Part shown: in pieces, positions 1 through 9,242 of the stretch
Layout: each line of letters opens with the position of its first letter
How positions within the stretch are numbered: the first letter of the stretch is position 1
From: Pseudomonas alkylphenolica
GTDB lineage: Bacteria; Pseudomonadota; Gammaproteobacteria; Pseudomonadales; Pseudomonadaceae
Assembly (NCBI RefSeq): GCF_000746525.1
Contig: NZ_CP009048.1
Span: forward strand, 5,159,501-5,223,500
Length of the DNA stretch: 64,000 nucleotides
Direction: 5' to 3'
Program-made: the position numbers and the translations under genes
Notes under the pieces: generated by a model
What the model was told of the DNA's origin: nothing
The model's input: the letters and a program-made list of their open reading frames with translations, nothing else
Databases searched by the model: none

Positions 1-2
1 AG

Positions 3-656
3 CTGGCAGCCAAGATCAAAGAAGACCCGAGCCTGAACCATGACATCCTGCTGATCATGCTCACCGGCATCAGCAATGCGCCGAGCAAGGTCATCGCGCG
101 CAATGCCGGGGTCAAGCGGATCCTGGCCAAACCGGTCGCCGGTTACACTCTCAAGACCACCCTGGCCGAAGAACTGGCGCAACGCAGCAAAGGCCAGCCG
201 AGCATTCCGGCTCCTGTCAGCCTGAGCCCGCCGCTGAACCTGCCCAGTGACTTCCGCATTCTAGTGGCCGAAGACAACAGCATCTCGACCAAAGTCATCC
301 GCGGCATGCTCGGCAAGCTCAACCTCGAACCCGATACCGCCAGCAACGGCGAAGAAGCCCTGCAGGCGATGAAAGCCCAGCGCTACGACCTGGTGTTGAT
401 GGACTGCGAAATGCCCGTGCTCGATGGCTTCTCAGCCACCCAGCAGCTGCGCATCTGGGAACTCAGCAACCAGCGCAAGCGCACGCCGGTGGTGGCCCTG
501 ACAGCGCACATTCTTGCCGAACACAAGGAACGCGCACGCCTGGCCGGCATGGACGGCCATATGGCCAAACCGGTCGAGCTGTCACAGTTGCGCGAATTGA
601 TCGAACACTGGGTCGCCCAGCGCGAAAGCGAATCCTCTCAGGTGCCGACCCCGTAA
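3..656 (+). CDS. Hybrid sensor histidine kinase/response regulator, C-terminal part (5' end outside window)
   Basis: The reading frame is open from the first bases, so this is the tail of a longer protein. Visible are the end of one receiver domain (hydrophobic strand ILLIML, then the Lys-Pro pair of RILAKPV) and, after a Pro-rich linker, a complete second receiver: acidic pocket VAEDN, phospho-acceptor Asp in LMDCEMP, Thr in VALTAH and Lys in MAKPV. Tandem receivers at the C-terminus are typical of hybrid histidine kinases that relay phosphate to a separate HPt protein; no HPt domain follows before the stop. The sensor and kinase domains are not visible, so the signal is unknown. Confidence 0.85.
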   Translation: MAAKIKEDPSLNHDILLIMLTGISNAPSKVIARNAGVKRILAKPVAGYTLKTTLAEELAQRSKGQPSIPAPVSLSPPLNLPSDFRILVAEDNSISTKVIRGMLGKLNLEPDTASNGEEALQAMKAQRYDLVLMDCEMPVLDGFSATQQLRIWELSNQRKRTPVVALTAHILAEHKERARLAGMDGHMAKPVELSQLRELIEHWVAQRESESSQVPTP

Positions 657-713
657 ACCGTCAGACCCCTGATACACTTGCTTCTCGTCCCCTGTCCATC
701 GCGAGCTCAGACC

Positions 714-1310
714 ATGCTCCATGAGTTGTTCAGCGTCTACCTGAAAATGCTCGTGCTCTACAGCCCGTTCTTTGTGCTCTCCTGCTTTATCAGCCTGACA
801 CGCGGCTACTCCAGCAAGGAGCGCAAACAACTGGCCTGGCGGGTGGCATTCGCCGCGCTGATCGCCAGCGTGGTGCTGTATCTGTTCGGTAGACAGATCT
901 TCGGGGTGTTCGGCATCACCCCCGATGCCTTCCGCATCGGAGCCGGCAGCGTACTGTTCATCTCTGCGCTAGCCATGGCTCAGGGTAAGTCCGCCGTACA
1001 GACTGATAACGTTCAGCAGGACGTCACCATTGTCCCACTGACCATTCCCCTGACCGTCGGCCCCGGTACTATCGGCGCCCTGCTGGTCATGGGTGTCGGC
1101 CAGCCTGAGTGGGACGACAAGTTACTGGCCATTATCAGTATTGCCCTGGCCAGCTTCACCGTCGGCCTGGTGCTGTACCTCTCGCACCGGATCGAACGGC
1201 TACTTGGCGATCAGGGTTTGCAGATCGTCAGCCGGCTGATGGGGCTGTTCGTCTGCGCACTGGCAGCGCAGATCATCTTCAGCGGGATCAAGGGTTACCT
1301 GGCCTTATAA
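714..1310 (+). CDS. MarC family integral membrane protein
   Basis: A 198-residue protein with about six hydrophobic segments and the MarC/UPF0056 hallmark around PLTIPLTVGPGTIGA in the middle. Members are inner-membrane proteins; a drug-export role was proposed for Escherichia coli MarC but not upheld, so the function is open. The ATG at 714 is preferred over an in-frame upstream start at 678, because the latter adds a polar, family-atypical N-terminus. The last 23 bp overlap the convergent gene that ends at 1288. Confidence 0.85.
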   Translation: MLHELFSVYLKMLVLYSPFFVLSCFISLTRGYSSKERKQLAWRVAFAALIASVVLYLFGRQIFGVFGITPDAFRIGAGSVLFISALAMAQGKSAVQTDNVQQDVTIVPLTIPLTVGPGTIGALLVMGVGQPEWDDKLLAIISIALASFTVGLVLYLSHRIERLLGDQGLQIVSRLMGLFVCALAAQIIFSGIKGYLAL

Positions 1311-1959
1311 GCGGAAGCTTTTTCACATCGTTCAGGTTCTGCCGGGCTGTGCTGATCATGACTTTGTTACGCCACTCCTGCCTGAACAAACGAATATTGA
1401 AGCGGACCCGCTCCAAGGCGTTGGCCGCCACACGCACACCATTTTCGGGATTGGCGAACAGAAAGCGCTGAGCGAAATTCCTGGCTTTCAGTTCCTGATG
1501 ATAGAGCACGATGTCGATGTAGCTACCCGCTCTGGTACACAGCAGCAACTGATAAATGGCCGTGTCCTTTTCCTTGCTCAATGCATTGTCTTCGAAGCAC
1601 TCGAGTGCCTCGCCATCCTCGGACAAGCTGTGCAGTGCCTGTTTACCGGCAGTGACCATCTGCTGCGTAGCCAGCTGGGCAATGTGGCTGACCGCCTCCT
1701 CAGCCAACGGCCCGGGTTGTGGCCCTGGCACATAGGTATCGGGGGCAGGCGTCGCATCCCAGCCCAGGAACTGCAAGCGCCGTTTGTAATTGGTCAGCCA
1801 GTCCATGTTCAGCCCGCTGGCCCGTTCGCTGCGCGCAATCCGCTGGGCAAACAGATTGGCGAGGATCACGTCCTGCTGATCCTCAAAGCTCATCGTTGGC
1901 AAAAATGCAGTCAAACTACCGGAAACCACCGACACGCTCGCGGCTAATGGTTCATTCAT
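1288..1959 (-). CDS. Uncharacterised protein, third gene of a paralogous triad
   Basis: A 223-residue soluble protein with no signal peptide or membrane segment, and no family I recognise. Its first 70 residues share a pattern with both upstream neighbours: a small-residue/Gly strand, an Asp-Val or Asp-Ala pair, LF, then W...Y.......GW (here WLTNYKRRLQFLGW). A second shared block near residues 115-140 is E-rich and ends in a Cys-containing strand (YQLLLCTR). The start overlaps the preceding stop by four bases (ATGA) and has a GGGAGG ribosome site. The 3' end overlaps convergent marC by 23 bp. Translational coupling suggests the three products work together. Confidence 0.8.
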   Translation of the reverse strand: MNEPLAASVSVVSGSLTAFLPTMSFEDQQDVILANLFAQRIARSERASGLNMDWLTNYKRRLQFLGWDATPAPDTYVPGPQPGPLAEEAVSHIAQLATQQMVTAGKQALHSLSEDGEALECFEDNALSKEKDTAIYQLLLCTRAGSYIDIVLYHQELKARNFAQRFLFANPENGVRVAANALERVRFNIRLFRQEWRNKVMISTARQNLNDVKKLPLIRPGNP

Positions 1960-2654
1960 ACCCTATCCTCCCTGACACTGACCGGCATGACATATTGAGA
2001 TCGAAGCAGCTCCAGCCGCTTCTCCAACAGCGCTCTGACCCCTGAAAAAACACCGGGGAACAGTTCGCCAACAAAGCTTCTGGTCACCTGATGGTTGATT
2101 TCTTCAGCCTGCAATTCCTGTGTTAACCATTGCCCATTCATGGCCTGGCTGGTTTCCAGGAACAGGCTGCTCGCCACCACCCGCAAGCCTGGCAATACCA
2201 CCCGCAGCTCAAAAGCAAGACGAGTGACCGGCTTGATGCATGAGTCCTGTACCCGCTCCAGCGCCTCGGTGCTCAACACCTGCAGTGCGGGATGCATAGC
2301 AGGCAACGCTTGAACCTTCGCCAGTGCGTCGTTCAAGGCAGGCAGCATCTGGGCGGGCAACAACGCGCTCGACTCGTGCCCGGCAATCGCCAGAGGCGTG
2401 CCGGGCACGGGCGCCTTCACTACCTTGGTCTTCTCGGCAGAGGCACTGACAACCCAACCCAGCCCGGTATGCCTGTCCATATAGGTGCCGTGCCACTGCT
2501 TGTTTTCACCCAGCAACAGAAATTCGGCTGAAGCGTTAAGCCAGGCAAACAATTGAGAGTCGATGGCATCGTGGCGCTCACGCTCATCAAGATCAGTGGA
2601 CAGCAGCATCAGACAGTTGCCGGACAGCACTAAAGAAAATGCTTGCGTATGCAT
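1956..2654 (-). CDS. Uncharacterised protein, second gene of a paralogous triad
   Basis: A 232-residue soluble protein of unknown function. Its N-terminal part (DAIDSQLF, AWLNASAEF, QWHGTY, GLGW) lines up by eye with the first gene of the triad (DALKYSHLF, TLAASAQF, QWFQTY, TCGW), which points to duplication. The ATG at 2654 is chosen over an in-frame upstream start at 2684 because GGGAGG lies just ahead of it at normal spacing. The gene follows the first by 58 bp and overlaps the third by four bases. No catalytic motif, signal peptide or transmembrane helix is apparent. Confidence 0.8.
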   Translation of the reverse strand: MHTQAFSLVLSGNCLMLLSTDLDERERHDAIDSQLFAWLNASAEFLLLGENKQWHGTYMDRHTGLGWVVSASAEKTKVVKAPVPGTPLAIAGHESSALLPAQMLPALNDALAKVQALPAMHPALQVLSTEALERVQDSCIKPVTRLAFELRVVLPGLRVVASSLFLETSQAMNGQWLTQELQAEEINHQVTRSFVGELFPGVFSGVRALLEKRLELLRSQYVMPVSVREDRV

Positions 2655-2712
2655 TTCATACCTCCCTGTACCAAACAAAAGCACCGGCGACCGCAGTCGC
2701 CGGTGCCCGCCA

Positions 2713-3417
2713 TCACGAGCGTTTTTTCGGCTCGATTGACAGGGTGAGCACGTCCTTTTTGCTTTTATCGCCTACGCGCTCAATCAGCGTGTCTTTGACC
2801 TGGTCATACAGACCGCGATGGAAGGACAGGGCAGCAGCGCCGGTATAGGTATCCGAATGGCTGGAGCTCCATTCAAAGACCAACACATTGGTTTTGCCCG
2901 GAGGCGACTCGGTGCTCTGCATACAGCCGACGCTCAGCAGCACCTCACCATTGGCGTGCTGGGTGCACACCGCCATGCTCAGCGCGGTGCCTTCTTTCTC
3001 GGCACTGGTGCGTTCAAATAGCGTGGTGGCCTCAGGGCTTTTCGCCAAAGTGTCAACCGCGTCGCGGGCAACGTTCACCAGTGTGGCTACCGTCGTGGCG
3101 CCTCCGGTGGCGTAACCCAGACCGGCCTGCACGGCCTTGACCAACAGGTTCTTGACCGACAGGTTCTGAGAACTTGCGACTTCCTTGGTGTACGAATACT
3201 TGATTGGCAGCCAACCGCAGGTTTGCATGGTCTGCAGGTAAGTCTGGAACCATTGCTGGCCTTCGGTCGTCGGGTAAAACTGCGCCGAAGCGGCGAGGGT
3301 ACTGAACAGATGGCTGTACTTGAGTGCGTCGCTGTTTTCTGTGGACAGACCCACGAACACCAGAAGGTCGCCGTTGTTCAACTGGACATTGTTGCCAGCG
3401 CTTTGAATTTCACTCAT
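2713..3417 (-). CDS. Uncharacterised protein, first gene of a paralogous triad
   Basis: A 234-residue protein of unknown function. The ATG at 3417 is supported by an AAGGAAG ribosome site; an in-frame upstream start at 3474 would add 19 residues and is less likely. The N-terminal 60 residues contain the triad pattern DA..........LF...AASA.F followed by QWFQTY and CGW. A central Ala/Gly/Thr-rich stretch (about residues 88-115, around AGLGYATGGATTVATL) could be an amphipathic or loosely membrane-active helix. A Lys/Asp-rich tail ends in KKRS. It heads the leftward three-gene unit downstream of cobJ. Confidence 0.8.
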   Translation of the reverse strand: MSEIQSAGNNVQLNNGDLLVFVGLSTENSDALKYSHLFSTLAASAQFYPTTEGQQWFQTYLQTMQTCGWLPIKYSYTKEVASSQNLSVKNLLVKAVQAGLGYATGGATTVATLVNVARDAVDTLAKSPEATTLFERTSAEKEGTALSMAVCTQHANGEVLLSVGCMQSTESPPGKTNVLVFEWSSSHSDTYTGAAALSFHRGLYDQVKDTLIERVGDKSKKDVLTLSIEPKKRS

Positions 3418-3439
3418 GAGTGCTCTTCCTTGATCATTG

Positions 3440-3475
3440 ATGGGGATGGCTTGCTGGCAAGCCACCCCCATCACA
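3440..3475. repeat. Short inverted repeat upstream of the triad
   Basis: The strand GGGATGGCTTGC is followed after two bases by GCAAGCCACCCC, giving a stem-loop between cobJ and the triad. No T-run follows on either strand, so it is not a textbook intrinsic terminator. It differs from the common REP family seen elsewhere here. Confidence 0.5.
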
Positions 3476-3525
3476 TTGATCCGTCAGAGACACATTGGGC
3501 ACGGTGAAACATGCCCTCTGGGGAG

Positions 3526-5226
3526 TCAGGGTTTGTGACCGTACCACCGGGGCGTATAAACCCATGGCTGCCGCCCCGGACGATCGAAGGCAACGGTAGT
3601 AGAGGAGCCGATCAGCACCATGGTGCGCATGTCCACATCCTCAGGCACCAGCGCTTGCAACTGAAGGACACGCAGCGTCTGCCCCGGCCGCCCCACATCA
3701 CGACCAAGGACTACAGGCGTTGTTCCGAGACGGTGCTGGCGCACGATCTCCAGTGCCCGCCCCAGCTGCCAGGGCCGTGAGCGCGAGATCGGGTTGTAGA
3801 ACGCCAACGCCAGATCGGCCTGACAGGCCAGGTCCAGGCGCTTCTCGATAATCGACCAGGGTTTGAGGTTGTCCGATAGCGACAGCACACAGAAGTCATG
3901 CCCCAGCGGCGCACCGGCCTGGGCGGCGGTGGCCAGAGACGCAGAAACGCCGGGCAGCACTTCAAGGTCAACCGCATGCCAGTGCGGATCAGTGGACTCG
4001 TGCAACGCCTCAAGCACCGCAGCGGCCATCGCAAATACACCCGGGTCGCCAGAGGACACCACCACCACCGAGCGCCCTTGGGCGGCCAGCTCGAAGGCAT
4101 GCCGGGCGCGCTGCATTTCTTCGCGGTTGTCGGTGCAATGCATGACCTGGTCCGCCCGGAATGGGCCAGCCATGCGCACATAGGTCTCATAACCGAGGAT
4201 ATCGTTGGCGCGGGCCAGCTCGGCCTTGACTGCGGGCACCATGAGCTCGGCGGCGCCTGGGCCGAGACCGATCACCGCCAGTCGACCGCGGGCGCGACCG
4301 ATCTGCAACGGGTCAATGGGCTGGCTCGAAACCAGAATTGCCAAACCTTCACTCACCGGCTGCGGTGGCAGTAACTGCGGCAACGCCTGTGCCGCCAGGG
4401 CACTGGCGCTTTCGGCAGCCGGTGCGAAACGCAGCGCAACACCCAGCTCGGCCGCTGCCGCATGCAGGTCCGGATCAGCCATCAGCGAATCGCTCGCCAA
4501 CAGACAAGCCAAGGCGGGCTCGGCGATGCGTGCACTACGCAATGCATCACGTACCACAGTGGCCAGTTCCGGCACGACAGCCGTGACCGCCAGCATCACG
4601 CAACGCGGATAGATCACCAGCTCGTGGGCCGAAACTTCCCGCGCGTCGCAGCCAACATGAATGGCCAGTTGCGCCTGATCGCTCTGTGGCAACTGAGCAT
4701 CGGCGAGCCAAGGCGCCTCCCCGTCGATACGCACCGATTCGCCAGCCAACAGGTCGCTGACAAAACGCTTGCCCAGCTCCAGGTCGGCCAGGGCATAGCC
4801 ACTGGGCGGGTTGAGCAGGCAGGTACCAAAACGCAGTTCACCACTGGTGGTGATTGCCGCCGCGACACCCAGGCCCGCGGCTATTTCCCGGGCCATGAGG
4901 TTGACCCCAGCGAGGCCACCGAGCAGCGGCACCACAGCGCTGCCATCCTCGGCCACAGCCAGTACCGGTGGCTCGACGCCCTTTTCCAGCAGCAGGCTGG
5001 CCAGGGTGCGGATAACGATACCGGCCGCGCACAAGGCGATGATCGGTGTGTCCTGTAGATAGAGCTGACGCACAGTGGCACCGAACTCCTGATAGCTGCG
5101 ATCGACGTCTTCGACCCGGCCCTGCAGGCCATGGATCAGCGCGTCCGGATACAGCTGCTGGATCTTGCGGGCAGTGGCGAGGCTGCCGGTGCCGAGAATG
5201 ACAATCGCCGGTGCTTTGCGCGTCAT
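3526..5226 (-). CDS. cobJ: CbiG-CobJ fusion: cobalt-precorrin-5A hydrolase-like domain plus precorrin-3B C17-methyltransferase
   Basis: A 566-residue two-part protein. Residues 1 to about 310 match CbiG: an N-terminal domain with AALCAAGIVIR-type strands, the glycine-rich PLLGGLAGVN segment and AAITTSGELR, then a C-terminal domain starting near ACLLASDSLMADP. From about residue 315 (RLAVIGLGPGAAELM) it is a precorrin methyltransferase of the CobJ/CbiH type, which uses S-adenosylmethionine to methylate C17 with ring contraction (precorrin-3B to precorrin-4). The ATG at 5226 overlaps the cobI stop (ATGA); an in-frame GTG at 5238 is the alternative. It is the last cob gene of the leftward arm. 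The fusion with CbiG is known in pseudomonads. Confidence 0.93.
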   Translation of the reverse strand: MTRKAPAIVILGTGSLATARKIQQLYPDALIHGLQGRVEDVDRSYQEFGATVRQLYLQDTPIIALCAAGIVIRTLASLLLEKGVEPPVLAVAEDGSAVVPLLGGLAGVNLMAREIAAGLGVAAAITTSGELRFGTCLLNPPSGYALADLELGKRFVSDLLAGESVRIDGEAPWLADAQLPQSDQAQLAIHVGCDAREVSAHELVIYPRCVMLAVTAVVPELATVVRDALRSARIAEPALACLLASDSLMADPDLHAAAAELGVALRFAPAAESASALAAQALPQLLPPQPVSEGLAILVSSQPIDPLQIGRARGRLAVIGLGPGAAELMVPAVKAELARANDILGYETYVRMAGPFRADQVMHCTDNREEMQRARHAFELAAQGRSVVVVSSGDPGVFAMAAAVLEALHESTDPHWHAVDLEVLPGVSASLATAAQAGAPLGHDFCVLSLSDNLKPWSIIEKRLDLACQADLALAFYNPISRSRPWQLGRALEIVRQHRLGTTPVVLGRDVGRPGQTLRVLQLQALVPEDVDMRTMVLIGSSTTVAFDRPGRQPWVYTPRWYGHKP

Positions 5227-5960
5227 CACCCCTGCCACCTTTCACCCGGAACGATGATCAGCGAGAAGTATGGCGACGACTGCGGATCGACCTCATCCAG
5301 GGCAACGATCTTCTGATTGGCCATGGTTGCCCGCTCCACGTACAGAGCACGCTCGGCCAGACCGAGTTCAGCCAGTACCTCACGAACCTTGGGGAAGTTG
5401 CGCCCAAGCTTCATGATCACTGCGGCATCGGCGTCGGCCAGGCGGCGTTTGAGCTCATCGTGCGGCAACACACCGGACAGCACCGACAGACTCTGGTTGC
5501 GATAGACCAGCGGCGCACCCAATACCGAAGCACCGCCAAGCATCGAGCAGACCCCCGGAATCACTTCGGCATCGTAGCGTTCAGCAAGCCGGTCATGCAG
5601 GTACATGTAGGAGCCATAAAAGAACGGATCACCTTCGCAGATCACCGCGACATCACGCCCGGCGTCCAGATGGGCAGCCACTTCCAGCGCGGCCTCATCA
5701 TAAAAATCGCTGATTACCTGTTCGTACGACAACGGTGCGGGCAGCGCTTCGGTGGTCACTGGGTACACCAGCGGCAGCAACGTCTGGGCCTCCTGCAAGT
5801 GACCTTCGATGATGCCAAAGGCATTGCCACGCTTGCCCTTGGCGACGAAGTAAGCCACCACTGGCGACTCGCGCAGCAGGCGCAAGGCCTTGAGGGTAAT
5901 CAGTTCCGGATCGCCGGGGCCCACGCCCAGGCCAAGCAAACGTCCACGAGCCTGCATCAT
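5226..5960 (-). CDS. cobI: Precorrin-2 C20-methyltransferase
   Basis: A 244-residue S-adenosylmethionine-dependent methyltransferase of the tetrapyrrole methylase family; it converts precorrin-2 to precorrin-3A. The family's N-terminal loop [16 protein letters not shown] is at residues 10-25, and the region around [16 protein letters not shown] (about residue 105) is the second conserved block. Two adjacent ATG codons (5960 and 5957) follow a GGAGG site; the second gives the usual ATGA overlap with cobH. It is coupled to cobH upstream and cobJ downstream. Confidence 0.95.
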   Translation of the reverse strand: MMQARGRLLGLGVGPGDPELITLKALRLLRESPVVAYFVAKGKRGNAFGIIEGHLQEAQTLLPLVYPVTTEALPAPLSYEQVISDFYDEAALEVAAHLDAGRDVAVICEGDPFFYGSYMYLHDRLAERYDAEVIPGVCSMLGGASVLGAPLVYRNQSLSVLSGVLPHDELKRRLADADAAVIMKLGRNFPKVREVLAELGLAERALYVERATMANQKIVALDEVDPQSSPYFSLIIVPGERWQG

Positions 5961-6583
5961 TCGACCTCCGTGGCCAGGGCATTGACCGCAGCCGCCGCCA
6001 TGGCGCTGCCGCCAAGACGGCCCTGCATGATCACAAAAGGCACGCCACGGCTGTCGGCAGCGAGCATTGCCTTGGATTCGGCAGCCCCGACAAAGCCCAC
6101 CGGGAAGCCGAGAATCAAGGCCGGTTTCGGTGCACCGGCATCGAGCATTTCCAGCAGGTAGAACAACGCGGTCGGCGCGTTGCCAATCACCACCACGCTG
6201 CCTTCAAGGTGCGGGCGCCAGAGTTCCAGGGCCACCGCCGAGCGGGTGTTGCCCAGCTCACGGGCCAGATCCGGCACCTGTTCGTCACGCAACGTACAGA
6301 TCACCGGGTTATTGGCTGGCAGACGAGCGCGGGTGATGCCTTCAGAGACCATCCGTGCATCGCAGAGGATCGGCGCGCCAGCGGCCAGGGCATCACGCCC
6401 GGCCTTGCCGGCGCCTGGCGAAAACTGCAGGCCATCAATGGCATCGACCATGCCGCATGCATGGATCACCCGAACCGCGAGTTTTTCCAGATCGGCAGGA
6501 ATACGATCGAGCCGCGCTTCCTCCCGAATGATCGCGAAGGAATTGCGATAGATCTCCTGACCATCGCGGATGTAATCAATCAT
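5957..6583 (-). CDS. cobH: Precorrin-8X methylmutase
   Basis: A 208-residue enzyme that moves a methyl group from C11 to C12 of precorrin-8X to give hydrogenobyrinate. The family signature is clear: an N-terminal YI.DGQEIYR.SF stretch, then [11 protein letters not shown] whose His (about residue 41) corresponds to the catalytic His of CobH, and a C-terminal GNAPTALF plus [13 protein letters not shown] block. ATG at 6583 has a GGAGC site; a TTG directly upstream at 6586 is in frame. The start overlaps the end of cobG by 8 bp. Confidence 0.95.
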   Translation of the reverse strand: MIDYIRDGQEIYRNSFAIIREEARLDRIPADLEKLAVRVIHACGMVDAIDGLQFSPGAGKAGRDALAAGAPILCDARMVSEGITRARLPANNPVICTLRDEQVPDLARELGNTRSAVALELWRPHLEGSVVVIGNAPTALFYLLEMLDAGAPKPALILGFPVGFVGAAESKAMLAADSRGVPFVIMQGRLGGSAMAAAAVNALATEVE

Positions 6584-7928
6584 CAAGGGTGCTCCGTGGG
6601 CAGGCGTCTAGCAGTGCGCCGGCTTCTTTCAGTGTGAGGTTGCGTGCGCGCAGGCTGCCGAAACCCGGCTGGGCTGCGTCACGCAGATACAAGTCATAGT
6701 GGCCCGGGCTTTGCGCCAGCAAGGTGGCCGGAGCGACGTGGGCCATGGCACAGGAACGTGGACAGCCGCTCAAGTGCACGCTGGCCGGGGCGCCGCTGGT
6801 GAGCAATGTGGCCAGCAGCCGGGCATCGCCCTTGGTCTCGGCCTGGGCCTTGGCGCACCCGGCAGAACCGGTGCAGGCAACCAGACGAGCCAGCTGTTCA
6901 TCTGCCGAGCACAGCAGGCCGAGTTGGGCCAGTCCGGTCTGAACGGCGTCGACGTGGCGGTGTGGGATATTGGGTAGCAACAGGCTCTGCCAAGGTGTCA
7001 TGCGCAGACTGCCGTCACCCCATTCACGCGCCAGTTGCGCAGCGCCGCGCAACATCGACGGGCTCAGACGGCCCAACGGTGCAGCACCGCCGACCGCGCT
7101 CAGGTCAGCTTGGCACTGTGGATAAATCCCCAGATAGCGGCTGCCTGCCGTTGCCGGGCGACGCCATTGCAAGACAGCCGGGTCGCGACGGATCGACAAA
7201 CCGAGCCCCGCGACAAAATCGTCCGGCGAATGCTCGACCAGCAACTGACGCATCCGCACTTGCTCTGGTGTGGCCAGGTCGAGAAAGCGATGGAGCACCG
7301 CCAGCACCAGCGCATGCCCCTGAGCCAGGGGCACAGCACCCAGGGGTGCATCCTGCGCAGGGCAACCTGCCAGGCCAAACACCAGCCATAGTGCACCATC
7401 CAGCTGCACGGCGCTGAGCCACAGGTCATGGGGGTGTTCAAGCATCGCCAACGCTTCGCCGCCATCCAGCTGCACGGCGAACTTGGCGGAAAGCTGATGA
7501 AAGCGCGCAGTGGTTTCCAGCGCCTGCAGCAGCTGCGCCGCCAAAGGGCGGGTGTCGAACAGCATCTGCGGATCGACCCCGGCTACCGGGCTGAGCATCA
7601 GGTTACGCACATCGTCCCCCGCAGCATCGCGCGGGCCCAGGCCGGCCGCCAACAACAGTTCGATCAGCCCGGCCTGTTCGTTGCCGATGCCACGGACCTG
7701 CAGATTGCCCCGGTTGGTGGCCTCGATCTCGCCGGCGGCAAACCGTTCGGCAGCACTAGCGACCGCATCAGCCTGGTCTGCCGTGAGCGCACCGCCGGCC
7801 AGCTTGATCCGGCAGATCCCACCGTCTTTGGCCTGGACGATACGCAGCAACCCCGGACAGGCCGAGGGGCGCAACGAAGCGTGGGGCTGGTGGGCCGATA
7901 CAGGCTGGTTCAAAAGGTCACCCGACAA
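6576..7928 (-). CDS. cobG: Precorrin-3B synthase
   Basis: A 450-residue member of the nitrite/sulfite reductase-like family; with oxygen it hydroxylates precorrin-3A and forms the lactone of precorrin-3B, the hallmark step of the aerobic pathway. It has two ferredoxin-like repeats, a NRGNLQVRG segment near residue 72, and the 4Fe-4S cysteines in ACTGSAGCAKAQ and SGCPRSCAMA (about residues 350-395). No ATG is available at the 5' end: the frame opens with TTG at 7928, and a TTG at 7913 is also possible, so the exact start is uncertain. It is divergent from cobL over about 100 bp. Confidence 0.9.
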   Translation of the reverse strand: MSGDLLNQPVSAHQPHASLRPSACPGLLRIVQAKDGGICRIKLAGGALTADQADAVASAAERFAAGEIEATNRGNLQVRGIGNEQAGLIELLLAAGLGPRDAAGDDVRNLMLSPVAGVDPQMLFDTRPLAAQLLQALETTARFHQLSAKFAVQLDGGEALAMLEHPHDLWLSAVQLDGALWLVFGLAGCPAQDAPLGAVPLAQGHALVLAVLHRFLDLATPEQVRMRQLLVEHSPDDFVAGLGLSIRRDPAVLQWRRPATAGSRYLGIYPQCQADLSAVGGAAPLGRLSPSMLRGAAQLAREWGDGSLRMTPWQSLLLPNIPHRHVDAVQTGLAQLGLLCSADEQLARLVACTGSAGCAKAQAETKGDARLLATLLTSGAPASVHLSGCPRSCAMAHVAPATLLAQSPGHYDLYLRDAAQPGFGSLRARNLTLKEAGALLDACPRSTLDD

Positions 7929-8030
7929 TCGTGAAAAGGCACTTCAGTGTAGAAGGCGCGGTATTATGCCTGCTTTGTCCGAAGGCATGAAAAGCCTGCC
8001 GGTCGGATTGCTGGGTATTGAGGAAAACGC

Positions 8031-9242
8031 ATGTCGCCGTGGCTGACTGTAGTAGGTATCGGTGAAGACGGCTTCAGTGGCCTGGGCAAGAATGCCCGGC
8101 GTGCACTGTTGGCTGCTTCACGGGTGTTTGGCGGCCAGCGCCAGCTGGATTTGCTGCCGCGCTGTATCCGCGGCGAACGCCTGTTGTGGCCCAGCCCCTT
8201 CTCCCTGGCGCCAGTGCTGGCCCTGCGCGGCGAACCGGTGTGCGTGCTGGCCAGCGGTGACCCGATGTTCTTCGGGGTGGGCGCCAGCCTCGCCCGCCAG
8301 CTCGACGCCGATGAGATGAACGTGTTGCCGATGCCCTCCTCCTGCGCCCTGGCTGCCGCGCGCCTGGGCTGGCCGTTGCAGGAGGTGACGACACTGTCGG
8401 TGGTGGCCCGGCCACTCAGTGCCCTCAATGTTCATCTCTATAGCGGTGTGCGCTTGCTGGTGCTGAGCAACGATGGCAGCAGCCCTGCGGCGATTGCCGC
8501 GTTGCTGCGCGAACGTGGCTTCGGGCCGAGCCGTATACAGGTCTTCGAGCACCTTGGCGGTAGCGCCGAACGCTGCCTCGAAGGCACTGCCGGACGCTGG
8601 CCGCACAGCGACATCGCCGACTTGAACCTGGTTGCCATCGAATGCCTGGCCGCGCCCGATGCACCGCGCCTGTCGCCCCTGGCAGGTCTGCCTGACGCCG
8701 CCTTCGAGCACGACGGTCAACTGACCAAACGTGACGTACGCGCCATCACCCTCGCCCGCCTGGCGCCACAACCGGGTGAGTTGCTGTGGGATGTCGGCGC
8801 TGGCAGCGGCTCGATCGGCATCGAGTGGATGCGCGCCCACCCCAGCTGCCGGGCACTGGCGATTGAATCCGATGAGGGTCGCCAACAACTGATCGAGCAC
8901 AACCGCGATGCCCTTGGCGTCCCTGGCCTGCAATTGATCCGTGGCCGTGCTCCGCAGGCGCTGGAGGGGCTGGAGCGCCCGGATGCGATCTTCATCGGCG
9001 GCGGCGTCACCCGTGAAGGCGTGCTGCAACATTGCTGGGCGCAACTGCGCCCGGGTGGCCGCCTGGTGGCCAATGCAGTGACTCTGCAAAGCGAGCTGAC
9101 CCTGGTCAACTGGCGTGAACAACATGGCGGCGAACTGACCCGCATCCATATCGCCCAGGCACAACCCTTGGGCGAGTTCGACACCTGGCGCCAAGCCTTG
9201 CCGATCACCCTGCTAGAAGCGATCAAGCCCGTTGATGCGTGA
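8031..9242 (+). CDS. cobL: Precorrin-6Y C5,15-methyltransferase (decarboxylating)
   Basis: A 403-residue bifunctional enzyme. The N-terminal CbiE-like half ([20 protein letters not shown]) methylates C5 and C15. The C-terminal CbiT-like half, from about residue 205, has the Rossmann SAM-binding loop [16 protein letters not shown] near residue 250 and decarboxylates the C12 acetate chain. The ATG follows GAGGAAAACGC, a good ribosome site. It heads the rightward arm cobL-cbiD-cobK; cbiD overlaps its end by 8 bp. Confidence 0.95.
   Translation: MSPWLTVVGIGEDGFSGLGKNARRALLAASRVFGGQRQLDLLPRCIRGERLLWPSPFSLAPVLALRGEPVCVLASGDPMFFGVGASLARQLDADEMNVLPMPSSCALAAARLGWPLQEVTTLSVVARPLSALNVHLYSGVRLLVLSNDGSSPAAIAALLRERGFGPSRIQVFEHLGGSAERCLEGTAGRWPHSDIADLNLVAIECLAAPDAPRLSPLAGLPDAAFEHDGQLTKRDVRAITLARLAPQPGELLWDVGAGSGSIGIEWMRAHPSCRALAIESDEGRQQLIEHNRDALGVPGLQLIRGRAPQALEGLERPDAIFIGGGVTREGVLQHCWAQLRPGGRLVANAVTLQSELTLVNWREQHGGELTRIHIAQAQPLGEFDTWRQALPITLLEAIKPVDA

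Noticed and set aside
7929..8030. Cobalamin riboswitch between cobG and cobL
   Set aside because: The gap is only about 100 bp and no B12-box-like sequence was recognised.
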